This document shows positions 54,129 to 63,040 of a stretch of 64,000 bases of DNA, piece by piece. Position 1 is the stretch's first letter. Every line of letters begins with the position of its first letter. Origin of the DNA: Paenibacillus bovis (GTDB taxonomy: Bacteria > Bacillota > Bacilli > Paenibacillales > Paenibacillaceae); the NCBI RefSeq assembly GCF_001421015.2, contig NZ_CP013023.1:310001-374000 (forward strand), read 5' to 3'. Both the position numbers and the translations under genes were made by a program. Below the pieces are notes generated by a model. The model saw only the letters and a program-made list of their open reading frames with translations, made no database searches and had not been told where the DNA came from.

Positions 54129-56678
54129 TTATTCCAATGTAATTTCGATCTCCGGTCCAGTTAACTCTTCCCATAGCTGTGGATTGCGATTCAGGTATTT
54201 CTCAAACCAAGCGACTATATATTTTTGGGAAGCCATATAGGCTCTGGGCTTGGAACGAATCGCATGTTGTTCCCCTGCGAAGATCATCATCTCTGCAGGC
54301 TTGTTCTGCATCCGCAGTGCAGTAAACAGCTGCTCGGACTCACCCACAGGTACATTATGGTCCTGTTCGCCGTGCAGCATCAGCACAGGCGCTTCTATAT
54401 GCTGACTGTAAAACAAAGGCGACTGCTGTACATATATTTCCGGATGAGACCAGGGATAGCTGCCGGATAAGGCCGATAATCCATACAGGTAGCCTACCTG
54501 ACTGCTTCCCCAGTAGCTGGTAATATTGCTGATCCCTCCAATGGTACAGACCGCGCTAAACCAGGAAGTGTGTGCTGCCAGCAGATAACTCAAAAAGCCT
54601 CCATAGCTGCCCCCATAAATACCAATGGCCTGTCGGTTGATTACAGGATAGCGTTCCAATACCTGTTCCAGCATTTCGCTGATCTCCTCGACAGCCTGTC
54701 GTCCCCAATCATTCACATGCCGGTCAGCAGAACCTGCCCCGTAACCGGCTGCTCCCAGTGGATTCAATACGAGTACAGCCATGCCATGGGTAACCAGACA
54801 CTGATGCAGTGGATCGAATCCCTGCAGCAGCGGTGATGCACCGCCGTACAGATACACAACCAGCGGAATTGATGATGATTGTGCCCGCGCGGAATATTCC
54901 GGCCAGGCGATCCACATTCTTGCTTTTGCCCTGTCGCTGTTCTCTTCTTCACCATACGGCTCAATAGGCTGATAAACCGACCAATCGCTGAATATTGCCT
55001 CCCCTGCTGCAAAAGTATCCGGCTGCTGCTTGATGGGATACCATGATTCAGCTGCTTCGGGATACTGTAAAGGAGATGTATACCATGCGGGTTCATAAGG
55101 ACGACCCTGATTGGAATACAGGGCTAATGCTGTGCCTGCTGTAGTAAAACTGTGCAAACGGGCTGCACCTGCATCCAGACAAACGGTATAGCGCGCTGCC
55201 TGGTCATTCCCTTCCAGCCCATAACAGTCGACCATCCCGGTAGCAGAACCGGCCGTAATCACATAGCGCAGATGATCTTCGTTGACCCAGACCATCTCCT
55301 GATTCAGCCGGGCAATACCTACAGGGGTACCGGATTGGGCAGGAGACGGATGATCCAGCTGATAAATAGAGCCATCGCTCAGCTGTAAAATATGGGTACG
55401 CAGATCGTAGATATTTACGCCGTATCCGTTCTCTTTCGTTGGTTCTTTCCAGCGGGAGCCTATATAGGAGAGCTTTTCGCCGGAAGGAGACAGCTGCATA
55501 CCGGTAATAAGGGCATTGGGCAGCTGCTGCACCGTATCCTTGCCGGACAGCAGGTTCAGCTGATGCAGCAGCAGCACCGGATGCACCGAGTCGCTGCGCT
55601 GTTCTTCGATATAATACAGGCTGCCGCTGGAACCATGTATATGCAAATGCTGTACATCATGCATTTTAGGCGACAACCGCTGCAGGAGCACTTCTCCACC
55701 TGGCATACGCTGTTGTAAAAGTAGTCTTCCGATGACCTTTTGCGGTCTCCACCAGGGTAGCCGCTCCGGCAGTTCCCGAATATGCAGTACCCGGTATTCT
55801 TCCGGGCCATCATGATCATCACACACAAAAAACAACTCATCTGCCTGAGGATGCCAGGCCAATTGTCCAGCATGATGCAGTCCCGAAATCAAGATTCGTT
55901 CCTGGCCGGTCATCATTTCCAGGCAAACAATCATATCCCAGTATCCTTCAGCCGCAACAGCAACAAAAGCCAGTCGCAAGCTGTCTGCCGAGAAACGCAG
56001 GGTATGCGGCTCCCGGATCGACAGACTTCGATGCAGCTTCAGTTCGTCATCGGTAACTTGATAAATCTGGAGCTGATACGTGTACATATCCTGAGCCATA
56101 TCGGGATGACGGATGATCATTGCAGCCCATTTCCCGTTCGGGGATACTGCTGCTTCTATGTATTCGCTCCATGTATCCATGGAGTGCAAGCTGAATCGTG
56201 CTCGGGCTGCCTCAGGGTCCAGTGGCAGAACGCCTATCTCATCTTGCAGCATTCCTGGCAAGTGTTGTTGCTGGGCATATTTGTCGGTGGTGTTTGCGCT
56301 TTTGGGCGACTCCGGGCAGTACAGCAGCAGTGACAAACGATGTGAACCCGGATACAGCTGTATAGGCTCGGCAGCTTCTTCCCTGTGCTGTCCATTGCAG
56401 TACAATCGTCCCTTCTCCAGCAGATCGCTCCCCTCCAGAGCCTGAATTTGGATCTCTGCTGCTGCTGTTACGATCACTTCTGTTCTCCACAGCTCAATCG
56501 TTCCATACGCTTCCTGTACAGTCGCCTGCTGCCGTGATGCAGAACGTAAATCCTCTGGCGACGTAAGCATCACCGCATACCGATCCATCATCTCTTCCAG
56601 CTGCTCCTCATCATAACGAAAAGGCAGCTGCATCGCGGTCTCCAGATACCAGCCGCTCCAGCGAGCACGTGTATCCAT
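54129..56678 (-). CDS. S9 family (prolyl oligopeptidase-type) serine peptidase
   Basis: This 849-residue protein has a beta-propeller-like middle part (~165-570, with blades such as VSPNGKWAAMIIRHPD and LAWHPQADELFFVCDD) and a C-terminal alpha/beta hydrolase domain with the full triad: Ser691 in YGGSYGG, Asp773 in HGEQDHNV and His805 in GEQHAI. The first ~150 residues are an unusual extension with a carbohydrate-free beta pattern (IELWRTEVIVTAAAEIQIQA). No signal peptide is present, so it acts in the cytoplasm on short peptides. It is the last gene of the peptide/ATPase operon and its ATG overlaps the cupin stop (TGATG). Such peptidases remove leader peptides in some peptide natural-product pathways; that role here is inferred. 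Confidence 0.87.
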   Translation of the reverse strand: MDTRARWSGWYLETAMQLPFRYDEEQLEEMMDRYAVMLTSPEDLRSASRQQATVQEAYGTIELWRTEVIVTAAAEIQIQALEGSDLLEKGRLYCNGQHREEAAEPIQLYPGSHRLSLLLYCPESPKSANTTDKYAQQQHLPGMLQDEIGVLPLDPEAARARFSLHSMDTWSEYIEAAVSPNGKWAAMIIRHPDMAQDMYTYQLQIYQVTDDELKLHRSLSIREPHTLRFSADSLRLAFVAVAAEGYWDMIVCLEMMTGQERILISGLHHAGQLAWHPQADELFFVCDDHDGPEEYRVLHIRELPERLPWWRPQKVIGRLLLQQRMPGGEVLLQRLSPKMHDVQHLHIHGSSGSLYYIEEQRSDSVHPVLLLHQLNLLSGKDTVQQLPNALITGMQLSPSGEKLSYIGSRWKEPTKENGYGVNIYDLRTHILQLSDGSIYQLDHPSPAQSGTPVGIARLNQEMVWVNEDHLRYVITAGSATGMVDCYGLEGNDQAARYTVCLDAGAARLHSFTTAGTALALYSNQGRPYEPAWYTSPLQYPEAAESWYPIKQQPDTFAAGEAIFSDWSVYQPIEPYGEEENSDRAKARMWIAWPEYSARAQSSSIPLVVYLYGGASPLLQGFDPLHQCLVTHGMAVLVLNPLGAAGYGAGSADRHVNDWGRQAVEEISEMLEQVLERYPVINRQAIGIYGGSYGGFLSYLLAAHTSWFSAVCTIGGISNITSYWGSSQVGYLYGLSALSGSYPWSHPEIYVQQSPLFYSQHIEAPVLMLHGEQDHNVPVGESEQLFTALRMQNKPAEMMIFAGEQHAIRSKPRAYMASQKYIVAWFEKYLNRNPQLWEELTGPEIEITLE

Positions 56679-57031
56679 CAGACTTTCTCCTGCGTCGGTT
56701 CTGCAAAAATAGTTGCAGCTTCCTCCCGTTCAAAGCACAGATTCACTGTCCGAACCTGTGCACGTGTACGGTGCATTACGCCCGCCGGTACCTTGAATAC
56801 CTCGCCCGGTCCAATCGCCAGAGTGATGCCATCCGGCAGATCCATGAGCAGCTCCCCCTCCAGCACCATAAAAATCTCGTCCGAATCGGGATGGTAATGC
56901 CACTGGTAGTCTCCGGTAAAAACAGCGATCCGTACGCAATGGTCATTGGCCTGCTCCAGAATAAAATTGCTGTATTCTTCCTGAACCTGATTGGCAATCA
57001 TCGACAGATTTAGTGTTTTCCATTCGGTCAT
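56678..57031 (-). CDS. Small cupin-domain protein
   Basis: This 117-residue single-domain cupin carries motif 1 GDYQWHYHPDSDEIFMVLEG, with the His, His and Glu metal ligands, and motif 2 PGEVFKVPAGVMHRTRA with the last His. It should bind a metal and may be an isomerase, oxygenase or binding protein. The start at 57031 is preceded by GGGGTG; the frame extends into the preceding MFS gene. Its stop overlaps the peptidase start, which shows translational coupling and therefore a shared purpose with the S9 peptidase. The substrate is unknown. Confidence 0.85.
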   Translation of the reverse strand: MTEWKTLNLSMIANQVQEEYSNFILEQANDHCVRIAVFTGDYQWHYHPDSDEIFMVLEGELLMDLPDGITLAIGPGEVFKVPAGVMHRTRAQVRTVNLCFEREEAATIFAEPTQEKV

Positions 57032-57062
57032 GTGCACACCCCATTTTCTTAATATGCGTTGT

Positions 57063-58304
57063 TTAAATCGGTTTGAGCGGATCTGCTGCCAGGGTTTGTT
57101 CTTTTTTCGCTGCATGCGATTTGAGCAGCACATACACCAGCAGCAAAACAGCCGAAATACCGGCAGAGCCTGCGCAAAGTGTCAAAAACAGCGACAGCAT
57201 TTCCACGGATGCCTTCGATAATAAAGTTGCGAATAATATAGCATTTAATGCTACTCCCGAGAAGGTCGCATACATAAATAATCCGGTAATCCGTCCTGTC
57301 TGGCTTACAGGGTTATTTTTCAGCAAATAAGAATGGACGCCTACGCCGAATAGCTGGCCAAATAACAGCATGAGCGAGGAGGCTATAATAGATACGGTAA
57401 ACTGATTCAGCAGTCCCATCAGGAACAGCGACAGGGCAATACATAATGAGGCTACGCCAACAATATGAATCAGCTGAAACTTCTTGCGCAGCTGTACAAT
57501 CAGCAGCGCTCCCAGCAGTCCGCCGAGTCCATTGGCTACATAAACATAACTCAGACCGATTTCACCCACTCCATACACATTACGGGCAATCACATTCGGA
57601 TACAGATTAATCACACCTGCACCCAGATTCAGAAAGAAAATAGACAATACCGCCAGATTAATGAGTTTACTGGTCGGAGCCGCTGCTTGTTTAGTCGATT
57701 CAACAGACGGAGGTGCCTGTTTGCCACCGGTGTTTTTTTGCAGAAGTGCCCAGAAAATCACAATCGAAGCTGCGAATGTCAGCAGATCAATAAATACAAT
57801 TTTCTGAAAATCAAGGTAGATTAGCAGCAGCGGACCACACATCGTGCCGATCAGTGTACACAGCCAGTCCAGATTGGAGACGACTGCCAGCGCAGGGGTA
57901 ATATGCTCTTCATCGATCTGCTTGCGGATATACACCGATTGGGCAGAAGAAAATACCGGTGTGAACAGGCTCAGGATCATCACAATAATCAGACTCATGA
58001 CGACAATTCCGCTATCGGTAAAATTGTGCACAAACAGCAGCGGCAGCAGCAGTACAGCCCGTGAGATATCTATCCAGATCAGGGTACGCCGACTATCGAA
58101 GCGGTCTGTCCAGGGCGATAACAGCTTTCCTCCCAGCAGGACAGGCACATAGACAAGCACGATCGTCCAGCCCAGCACCGAGTTGGAGCCATTTTGCTGG
58201 TCATAAAGGGCATAGACGAATCCTGCACGAAATGCCCAGTTACCAAACTGACTGAGTGCATAAGCCAGATAGACCGGCCATAACCGGGCCAAAACTATAT
58301 TCAT
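57063..58304 (-). CDS. Major facilitator superfamily transporter
   Basis: This 413-residue MFS protein has about 12 membrane helices. It starts MNIVLARLWPVYLAYALSQF, with the helix 2-3 loop LSPWTDRFDSRRTLIWIDIS. It resembles drug or peptide exporters of the MFS_3/EntS type. AAGGAGGTATATAATC selects the ATG at 58304; the 25-codon longer frame lacks a site. It lies between the STAND ATPase and the cupin gene in one operon. Export of the operon's product, or self-protection, is the natural inference. Confidence 0.87.
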   Translation of the reverse strand: MNIVLARLWPVYLAYALSQFGNWAFRAGFVYALYDQQNGSNSVLGWTIVLVYVPVLLGGKLLSPWTDRFDSRRTLIWIDISRAVLLLPLLFVHNFTDSGIVVMSLIIVMILSLFTPVFSSAQSVYIRKQIDEEHITPALAVVSNLDWLCTLIGTMCGPLLLIYLDFQKIVFIDLLTFAASIVIFWALLQKNTGGKQAPPSVESTKQAAAPTSKLINLAVLSIFFLNLGAGVINLYPNVIARNVYGVGEIGLSYVYVANGLGGLLGALLIVQLRKKFQLIHIVGVASLCIALSLFLMGLLNQFTVSIIASSLMLLFGQLFGVGVHSYLLKNNPVSQTGRITGLFMYATFSGVALNAILFATLLSKASVEMLSLFLTLCAGSAGISAVLLLVYVLLKSHAAKKEQTLAADPLKPI

Positions 58305-58352
58305 GATTATATACCTCCTTGGAAATGGATAAAGCAGTGGCATAGACGCAGT

Positions 58353-58397
58353 TGAGGACATGATGACGGATGCCAACACCTCGTCATCATGTCCTCA
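58353..58397 (-). terminator. Strong intercistronic hairpin between the ATPase and MFS genes
   Basis: TGAGGACATGATGACG (58353-58368) and its exact complement (58382-58397) form a 16-bp stem around 13 bases. No T-run follows, so attenuation or RNA stabilisation is more likely than full termination. Confidence 0.75.
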
Positions 58398-58416
58398 TCC
58401 AGGCCGGATCGAATAC

Positions 58417-60756
58417 TCAGGAGACGGTCGTCGTTTCCCGAATCAGGTGATCGACATAATCATTATCCTGCTTATGCTGACGGGCATATTCAAACTCTGC
58501 CAGAGCCTGTTCGGTCTCATGGAGCGCACGATATACAATTCCGCGATTAATCCGGTAATCCGGGTCGGCATCCAGTTCAATAGCCTGGTTGATCCATGCC
58601 AGACTTTGTTCATACTGCTCCTGCTCGAATGCCAGCACGGCCGCGTTACTGTAGGCTTCCGACAGGCGCGGATTACGGCGCATCGCCTCTTCAAAGCACT
58701 GCTGTGCTTCTTCATGGCGCTGCTGCTCCTGCAATACCAGACCCTTGTTATTGTAGAATTGTGCTTCTCCCGCTTGATAATAGATCGCTTTATCAATCCA
58801 TGCTTCTGCTTCGTCATAGCGTTCTTCCTGATAACACAGTGTACTGAGCTGGCTGTAAGCATGAGCGGTATCCGGCTTTAATTCCACCACACGCAGATAA
58901 TCCTGATAGGCCAGCTCTGCTCGTCCCAGCTTCTCGTATACACCTGCCCGATTCATATGGGCTTCATAATAAGGAGGGCACAGATCGATCGCCTTTTGAT
59001 AATACTCCAGTGCCTGCTCCAACCGGCCATGATTTTGCAGCAGATTGGCCATATCGTTATAGTATTCGCCATAATAAGGGTCCAACCGGATCGCATGATC
59101 ATACATTTCATATGCTTTGTCAAAATCTTTGAGGATCTCATAAATTTGTCCGGTATTATAGACGAGGATAGACTGATGCAGCGCATATTTGTCTTCTCCG
59201 TAGATATCTTTCATCTTGTGAATGCCCGCTGTACATAATTCTATCGCTTCATCAAAGCGTCCCTGCTTGGCCCGTATATAAGCCAGTGCGTTTTCTGCAA
59301 ATACTTTGATATATACGTGTTTGGGATGATCCTGGAACATGGAATCAATTTTCTCCAGATTCATCATGGCAAAATGCTCTGCCTTATCCAGCTGCACCGG
59401 TACCTGATAGCGTCCATACGTCATACTCTGTGAATAGAGAATCATCGGAATCAGCTTGCTTTCCGGAAAATTCTCGTAAAAGAACTCCAGATAGGGAATC
59501 GACATTTTGGCAATCCCGAGAGAATACAAAATAAAGGACATCCGTACGAAGACTGCATTATGCAGCTCATCTCCATCCGGCAGCGTCCGCAGTTCCGCAT
59601 TGATAAAATAGCGAGAAAACAGATCAAACCAGGTATTATATACGCCGATCTCCTGCAGCTTGATCGCTATCGGAGCCAGCAAGGTCAACTGCTCTACCTC
59701 AGAGCTGAGCGATACATAATGAAATGGATGCATGATCCGCTCTTCCATCGGCTGCTGCTCCATCTCGCGGATACGCTGCCGGTGCAGCTGGTCTTTGAGT
59801 GCAGACGAACTGATCTCATAGTTGCGGATAGCAGCCGGATGATCGTCGACACCATCATGCTGAATATACTGCTTCAGTAAGGCATAGCGAAAAGCCTGTC
59901 CTTTGCGGCTCAAATAAAAATCGGTGTATGTATCCATGGTGAGGTAGTTGAACACAGGCAGAGCATTATCCATGCATTCTGTCAGCAGCAGCAGATCTGC
60001 CGTATTACCGGAAGCAATATACAGCATCTCATCCAGTGTGCGGGCCGGAACAGCAGGAATTCCGTTATTGGCGAGAAGTTCCTCGGCTTCTGTGCGATCC
60101 AGCGGCTGGATAGGCACCTGCTTGCAATGATTCTGCAGCTCATAATGGATATCGCCATCAAACAAAAGCACCATCCGGATAGACTCCTGCCATTCCTGAC
60201 GGTAGCTCATAATGCGGAGCAGCATCTGGATCGTCGGCGAGAGCTGATCCGCATTATCAATGACCAGCACGAATTGCTCTCCGGAATGCTTACAATAATC
60301 CACTGCAAATTCATAGATTCCATGCAGCAGCTTTTCCTGAAATTCATGATGATAAAAACGTGTCCGCTCCTCCTGCAGCGCCAGATTAGTCAAATCCGCG
60401 GGCACCTGGTAAGCAGCCGAAGGCATAAATGGAAACAGACGCTTGATCGATTGTTCGTGTCGGGCAATAATATCGGGATATTCCGCTTCGCAGGCTGCCA
60501 TCATATACATAACTAATGGGTAAAAGCCGGCAAAGTAGCCATTGGCAAGCTGACTGCCATTGGTGTAAAACAGCTGATGCGGTAAATGCTGCGCTTCTGC
60601 AAAAGCACGGAATGTATCCAGTTTGCCACTGCCTCCGGCACCTGTAATAGCCAGAAAGGAAGTCTCCGAACCGGACAATTGCTGCCAGGCCTGTTCGATA
60701 TGCGGAATATAGCGGCTCCGATATCGCGTCAGGGAAGTTACCGTTGATACTTTCAT
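58417..60756 (-). CDS. STAND-like ATPase with TPR domain
   Basis: This 779-residue protein has an N-terminal P-loop NTPase with Walker A GAGGSGKL (39-46; Leu replaces the usual Thr/Ser) and Walker B FVLVIDNAD (162-170), then a helical and winged-helix-like region (~230-400). The C-terminal half holds about eight to nine TPRs (~470-760), among them YNDMANLLQNHGRLEQALEY and YSNAAVLAFEQEQYEQSLAW. The layout is that of MalT/AfsR-like STAND regulators without a DNA-binding domain. TPRs of such proteins bind peptides or partner proteins. AAGGAGAGATGAG precedes the ATG, which overlaps the TGA of a 25-codon ORF (ATGA). It may sense the operon's peptide or act in its biosynthesis; no function is established. 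Confidence 0.85.
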   Translation of the reverse strand: MKVSTVTSLTRYRSRYIPHIEQAWQQLSGSETSFLAITGAGGSGKLDTFRAFAEAQHLPHQLFYTNGSQLANGYFAGFYPLVMYMMAACEAEYPDIIARHEQSIKRLFPFMPSAAYQVPADLTNLALQEERTRFYHHEFQEKLLHGIYEFAVDYCKHSGEQFVLVIDNADQLSPTIQMLLRIMSYRQEWQESIRMVLLFDGDIHYELQNHCKQVPIQPLDRTEAEELLANNGIPAVPARTLDEMLYIASGNTADLLLLTECMDNALPVFNYLTMDTYTDFYLSRKGQAFRYALLKQYIQHDGVDDHPAAIRNYEISSSALKDQLHRQRIREMEQQPMEERIMHPFHYVSLSSEVEQLTLLAPIAIKLQEIGVYNTWFDLFSRYFINAELRTLPDGDELHNAVFVRMSFILYSLGIAKMSIPYLEFFYENFPESKLIPMILYSQSMTYGRYQVPVQLDKAEHFAMMNLEKIDSMFQDHPKHVYIKVFAENALAYIRAKQGRFDEAIELCTAGIHKMKDIYGEDKYALHQSILVYNTGQIYEILKDFDKAYEMYDHAIRLDPYYGEYYNDMANLLQNHGRLEQALEYYQKAIDLCPPYYEAHMNRAGVYEKLGRAELAYQDYLRVVELKPDTAHAYSQLSTLCYQEERYDEAEAWIDKAIYYQAGEAQFYNNKGLVLQEQQRHEEAQQCFEEAMRRNPRLSEAYSNAAVLAFEQEQYEQSLAWINQAIELDADPDYRINRGIVYRALHETEQALAEFEYARQHKQDNDYVDHLIRETTTVS

Positions 60757-60830
60757 CTCTCATCTCTCCTTGAAGTAGGATAAAAAGCCGGTAAATGAAA
60801 GAATGGGTCCAAGTACAGACTTGGACCCAT
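60753..60830 (-). CDS. Possible 25-residue peptide, coupled to the STAND ATPase gene
   Basis: The frame starts MGPSLYLDPFFHLPAFYPTS and ends RRDER. AAGGAG lies seven bases before the ATG and overlaps the stop of the first micro-ORF. Its TGA overlaps the ATG of the ATPase gene. The 5' part lies inside the 18-bp hairpin. The peptide is aromatic and Pro-rich. It may be a real product, or mainly a coupling ORF whose translation opens the hairpin and delivers ribosomes to the ATPase gene. Confidence 0.45.
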   Translation of the reverse strand: MGPSLYLDPFFHLPAFYPTSRRDER

Positions 60831-60836
60831 TCTTTC
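60797..60836 (-). terminator. 18-bp perfect hairpin between the peptide gene and the ATPase gene
   Basis: Arms 60797-60814 and 60819-60836 are exactly complementary around a four-base loop. On the minus strand ATTTACCGGCTTTTTA follows, so the T-run is distant. It starts five bases after the peptide stop. It is suited to give high peptide and low downstream expression, or to act as a translation-controlled attenuator. Confidence 0.85.
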
Positions 60837-60841
60837 GCTCC

Positions 60842-60907
60842 TTATGAAGCTGTGTACGGAGTTGTTGTACGCAGTGTACCTTTTTTCTTGGAAGATTTTT
60901 TGATCAT
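60842..60907 (-). CDS. 21-residue Lys/Thr-rich peptide, possible RiPP precursor or leader peptide
   Basis: The peptide begins MIKKSSKKKG, continues TLR and ends TTTPYTAS. GGAAGGAGGAATTTATC gives an almost ideal ribosome site eight bases before the ATG. It has no signal peptide and no Cys. It is followed at once by the 18-bp hairpin and then by ATPase, MFS, cupin and peptidase genes on the same strand. A basic leader plus Thr/Ser-rich C-terminus would suit a modified peptide. A three-Thr-codon run would also suit a ribosome-stalling leader. Homologues are not recognised; it was below the size of usual gene calls. Confidence 0.65.
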   Translation of the reverse strand: MIKKSSKKKGTLRTTTPYTAS

Positions 60908-60980
60908 GATAAATTCCTCCTTCCGTACATTTTTTTGTAATTAATTTACTTTTATTCAAAATATATTAATTACTGAAACT

Positions 60981-61009
60981 AATATAATTTAAATTATTTG
61001 AATTTACAA
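60981..61009 (-). promoter_or_regulatory. Candidate promoter of the peptide operon
   Basis: On the minus strand TTGTAA (61009-61004), a 17-bp spacer and TATATT (60986-60981). The start would be near 60974, giving a leader of about 65 bases. The area is very AT-rich, so chance matches are possible. Confidence 0.45.
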
Positions 61010-61103
61010 TAATAAATACAGGCTTTTGAGTAACATAAATTTACATATAGTTATTTGGAAATCCAAAAAATCGTCATTGCGTAAATTAACCTGACATTAA
61101 ACA

Positions 61104-61141
61104 AATCAAAAGCCTTAGAAAATAAGGCTTTTGATTTTTTG
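61104..61141 (+). terminator. Orphan terminator on the plus strand
   Basis: AATCAAAAGCCTTA pairs perfectly with TAAGGCTTTTGATT and TTTTG follows. No plus-strand gene lies upstream within the 200 bases before it; the only neighbour is the divergent peptide operon. It may end a small RNA made from 60.9-61.1 kb. Confidence 0.7.
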
Positions 61142-61355
61142 CTTTATATCCATATTCTATGATGCATTGTTCTTTATTTCTTAATCCTTATATACGGTTT
61201 TGAGCAATTGCGTTCTTATTAGTTGTGACTAACAAGTTTCATTCTGTACTTGTTATGTCCAATATGTACGTAATGTCTTATTATTCCGATGATTTCACTT
61301 TACTATTATTTCTGCTAGACTATACAGCACATGATACAAAAGGAGATGAATGAAT

Positions 61356-62291
61356 ATGACTAACCATACACGTCTGGGCAAAAGCGATCTGCTGGTGAAC
61401 CCGATCGGGCTGGGTGCCAATGCTGTCGGCGGGCATAACCTGTATCCGAATCTGGATGAAGAAGCCGGCAAGGATGTCGTTCGTACAGCGATTGCCCATG
61501 GAATGAACTTTATCGATACCGCATTCATCTATGGTCCGAAGCGCTCGGAGGAACTGATCGGTGAAGTGCTCAAAGAAACCGGCAAGCGCGATGAAGTGGT
61601 CATCGCTACCAAGGGTGCACACAAATTTACCGAACAGGGCGAAGTCGTGTTTGATAATTCCCCGGACTTTCTGCGTGCAAGCGTGGAAGGCAGCCTGCAG
61701 CGTCTGCAGACCGATTATATCGACCTGTACTATATCCATTTTCCGGATGAACATACACCCAAAGACGAAGCTGTTGGCGAGCTGAAAAAGCTCAAGGACG
61801 AAGGAAAAATCCGTGCGATCGGGGTGTCCAACTTCTCGCTGGAACAGCTGCAGACCGCCAACAAGGACGGTTATGTCGATGTGCTGCAATCCGAGTACAA
61901 TCTGTTCAAGCGCGGTGCCGAACAGGATCTGCTGCCATACACTGCTCAGCACAATATCAGCTTTATCCCTTACTTCCCACTAGCCTCCGGTCTGCTGGCA
62001 GGCAAGTATGACGTCAATACTACCTTTGATGATCTACGGGCACGTGATCCGCTGTTTACCGGCGAAGCCTTTACCCATAATCTGCAAAAAGTCGAGATGC
62101 TTCGTCCGATCGCCCAGGCCAAAGGTGTAGAAATCGCCCATCTGGTACTGGCATGGTATCTAACACGCGATTCTATCGATGCGATTATCCCTGGTGCCAA
62201 GCGTGCTGACCAGGTACTGGATAATCTGAAAACGCTGGATATCCAGCTGACTCCGCAGGAGATCGAGCAGATCAGTCATATTTTCGTTTGA
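61356..62291 (+). CDS. Aldo/keto reductase
   Basis: This 311-residue AKR of the IolS/YhdN type has the tetrad residues Asp and Tyr in FIDTAFIYG, Lys in VIATKGAH and His in [28 protein letters not shown] and the cofactor-binding C-terminal [14 protein letters not shown] are also present. It reduces aldehydes or ketones with NADPH. AAAGGAG lies four bases before an ATG at 61350 and ten before the ATG at 61356; the second gives the better spacing. It is monocistronic. The substrate is unknown. Confidence 0.9.
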   Translation: MTNHTRLGKSDLLVNPIGLGANAVGGHNLYPNLDEEAGKDVVRTAIAHGMNFIDTAFIYGPKRSEELIGEVLKETGKRDEVVIATKGAHKFTEQGEVVFDNSPDFLRASVEGSLQRLQTDYIDLYYIHFPDEHTPKDEAVGELKKLKDEGKIRAIGVSNFSLEQLQTANKDGYVDVLQSEYNLFKRGAEQDLLPYTAQHNISFIPYFPLASGLLAGKYDVNTTFDDLRARDPLFTGEAFTHNLQKVEMLRPIAQAKGVEIAHLVLAWYLTRDSIDAIIPGAKRADQVLDNLKTLDIQLTPQEIEQISHIFV

Positions 62292-62360
62292 TTGGCTGGC
62301 AAAATAGAGACTGGCCGGATATAGCAACTATTCCGGCATAGCCATTATATGTATAGATAC

Positions 62361-62409
62361 AAAAACACGCAGGCTCCCGGTATATTCCGCGGAGTCTGCG
62401 TGTTTTTCT
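62361..62409. terminator. Bidirectional terminator
   Basis: AAAAACACGCAG pairs with CTGCGTGTTTTT around a 23-base loop with further pairing. It separates the reductase from the convergent DinB gene. Confidence 0.85.
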
Positions 62410-62476
62410 ATATCATGCTTGTTATCGATACGGCTATGCTATACAGCCGTTATTACCTTCAGAGTACCCTGCCGGT

Positions 62477-62971
62477 TTAGGCCGGATAGCCTCCACCCGG
62501 TGGCGGCCATTGGCCTGCCAGTCGGCGCAGAATAACAATCTCACCGAGATGGTACGTATTGTGCGAAGCAATATTACGCAGCAGCCCTGCTGCAGTCTCT
62601 CCCGGAAAATGCTTGAGTCCGGCAGATAGATCGACCGTACTGGCAAGCTCACAGGCGGTATCGATTCCGTGCAGAAAATCGTCCAGCAGCTGCTGCCAGG
62701 TGACTTCGTCCGGCGACTGCGCTTCCTGCGGCCAGCTCTCGCTAACATCCTGCGGACGCTCCGGCTGCTCACCGCGCACGTGGGCAAGCATATACTCCTG
62801 CCAGTAATTCATATGACTGACCAGCTGATAAATGCTGTAAGGCACGCCTTCCACTGTCCGGCCGGACAGCTCCAGATCAATATCTGACAGCGCTTTGGCG
62901 ATCGGCAGATGGCCGCGCTCGCCAATCAGCGACTGGATCAGTGCTTTGGCAAAATACTGCTGTTCTGACAT
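62477..62971 (-). CDS. DinB family protein
   Basis: This 164-residue four-helix-bundle protein has the DinB three-His metal site: His in LVSHMNYWQEY and two in IASHNTYHLGEIVILRRL. DinB/YfiT-like enzymes are metal-dependent thiol (bacillithiol or mycothiol) transferases or hydrolases, often in detoxification. AGGAGTTGAAGGACG precedes the ATG. It is monocistronic. The exact reaction is unknown. Confidence 0.87.
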   Translation of the reverse strand: MSEQQYFAKALIQSLIGERGHLPIAKALSDIDLELSGRTVEGVPYSIYQLVSHMNYWQEYMLAHVRGEQPERPQDVSESWPQEAQSPDEVTWQQLLDDFLHGIDTACELASTVDLSAGLKHFPGETAAGLLRNIASHNTYHLGEIVILRRLAGQWPPPGGGYPA

Positions 62972-63040
62972 CGTCCTTCAACTCCTCCCGTTTCTAGTCT
63001 ACAGTATAGCAGATCAGGGAGAAGTATCGCACCGAACGCC

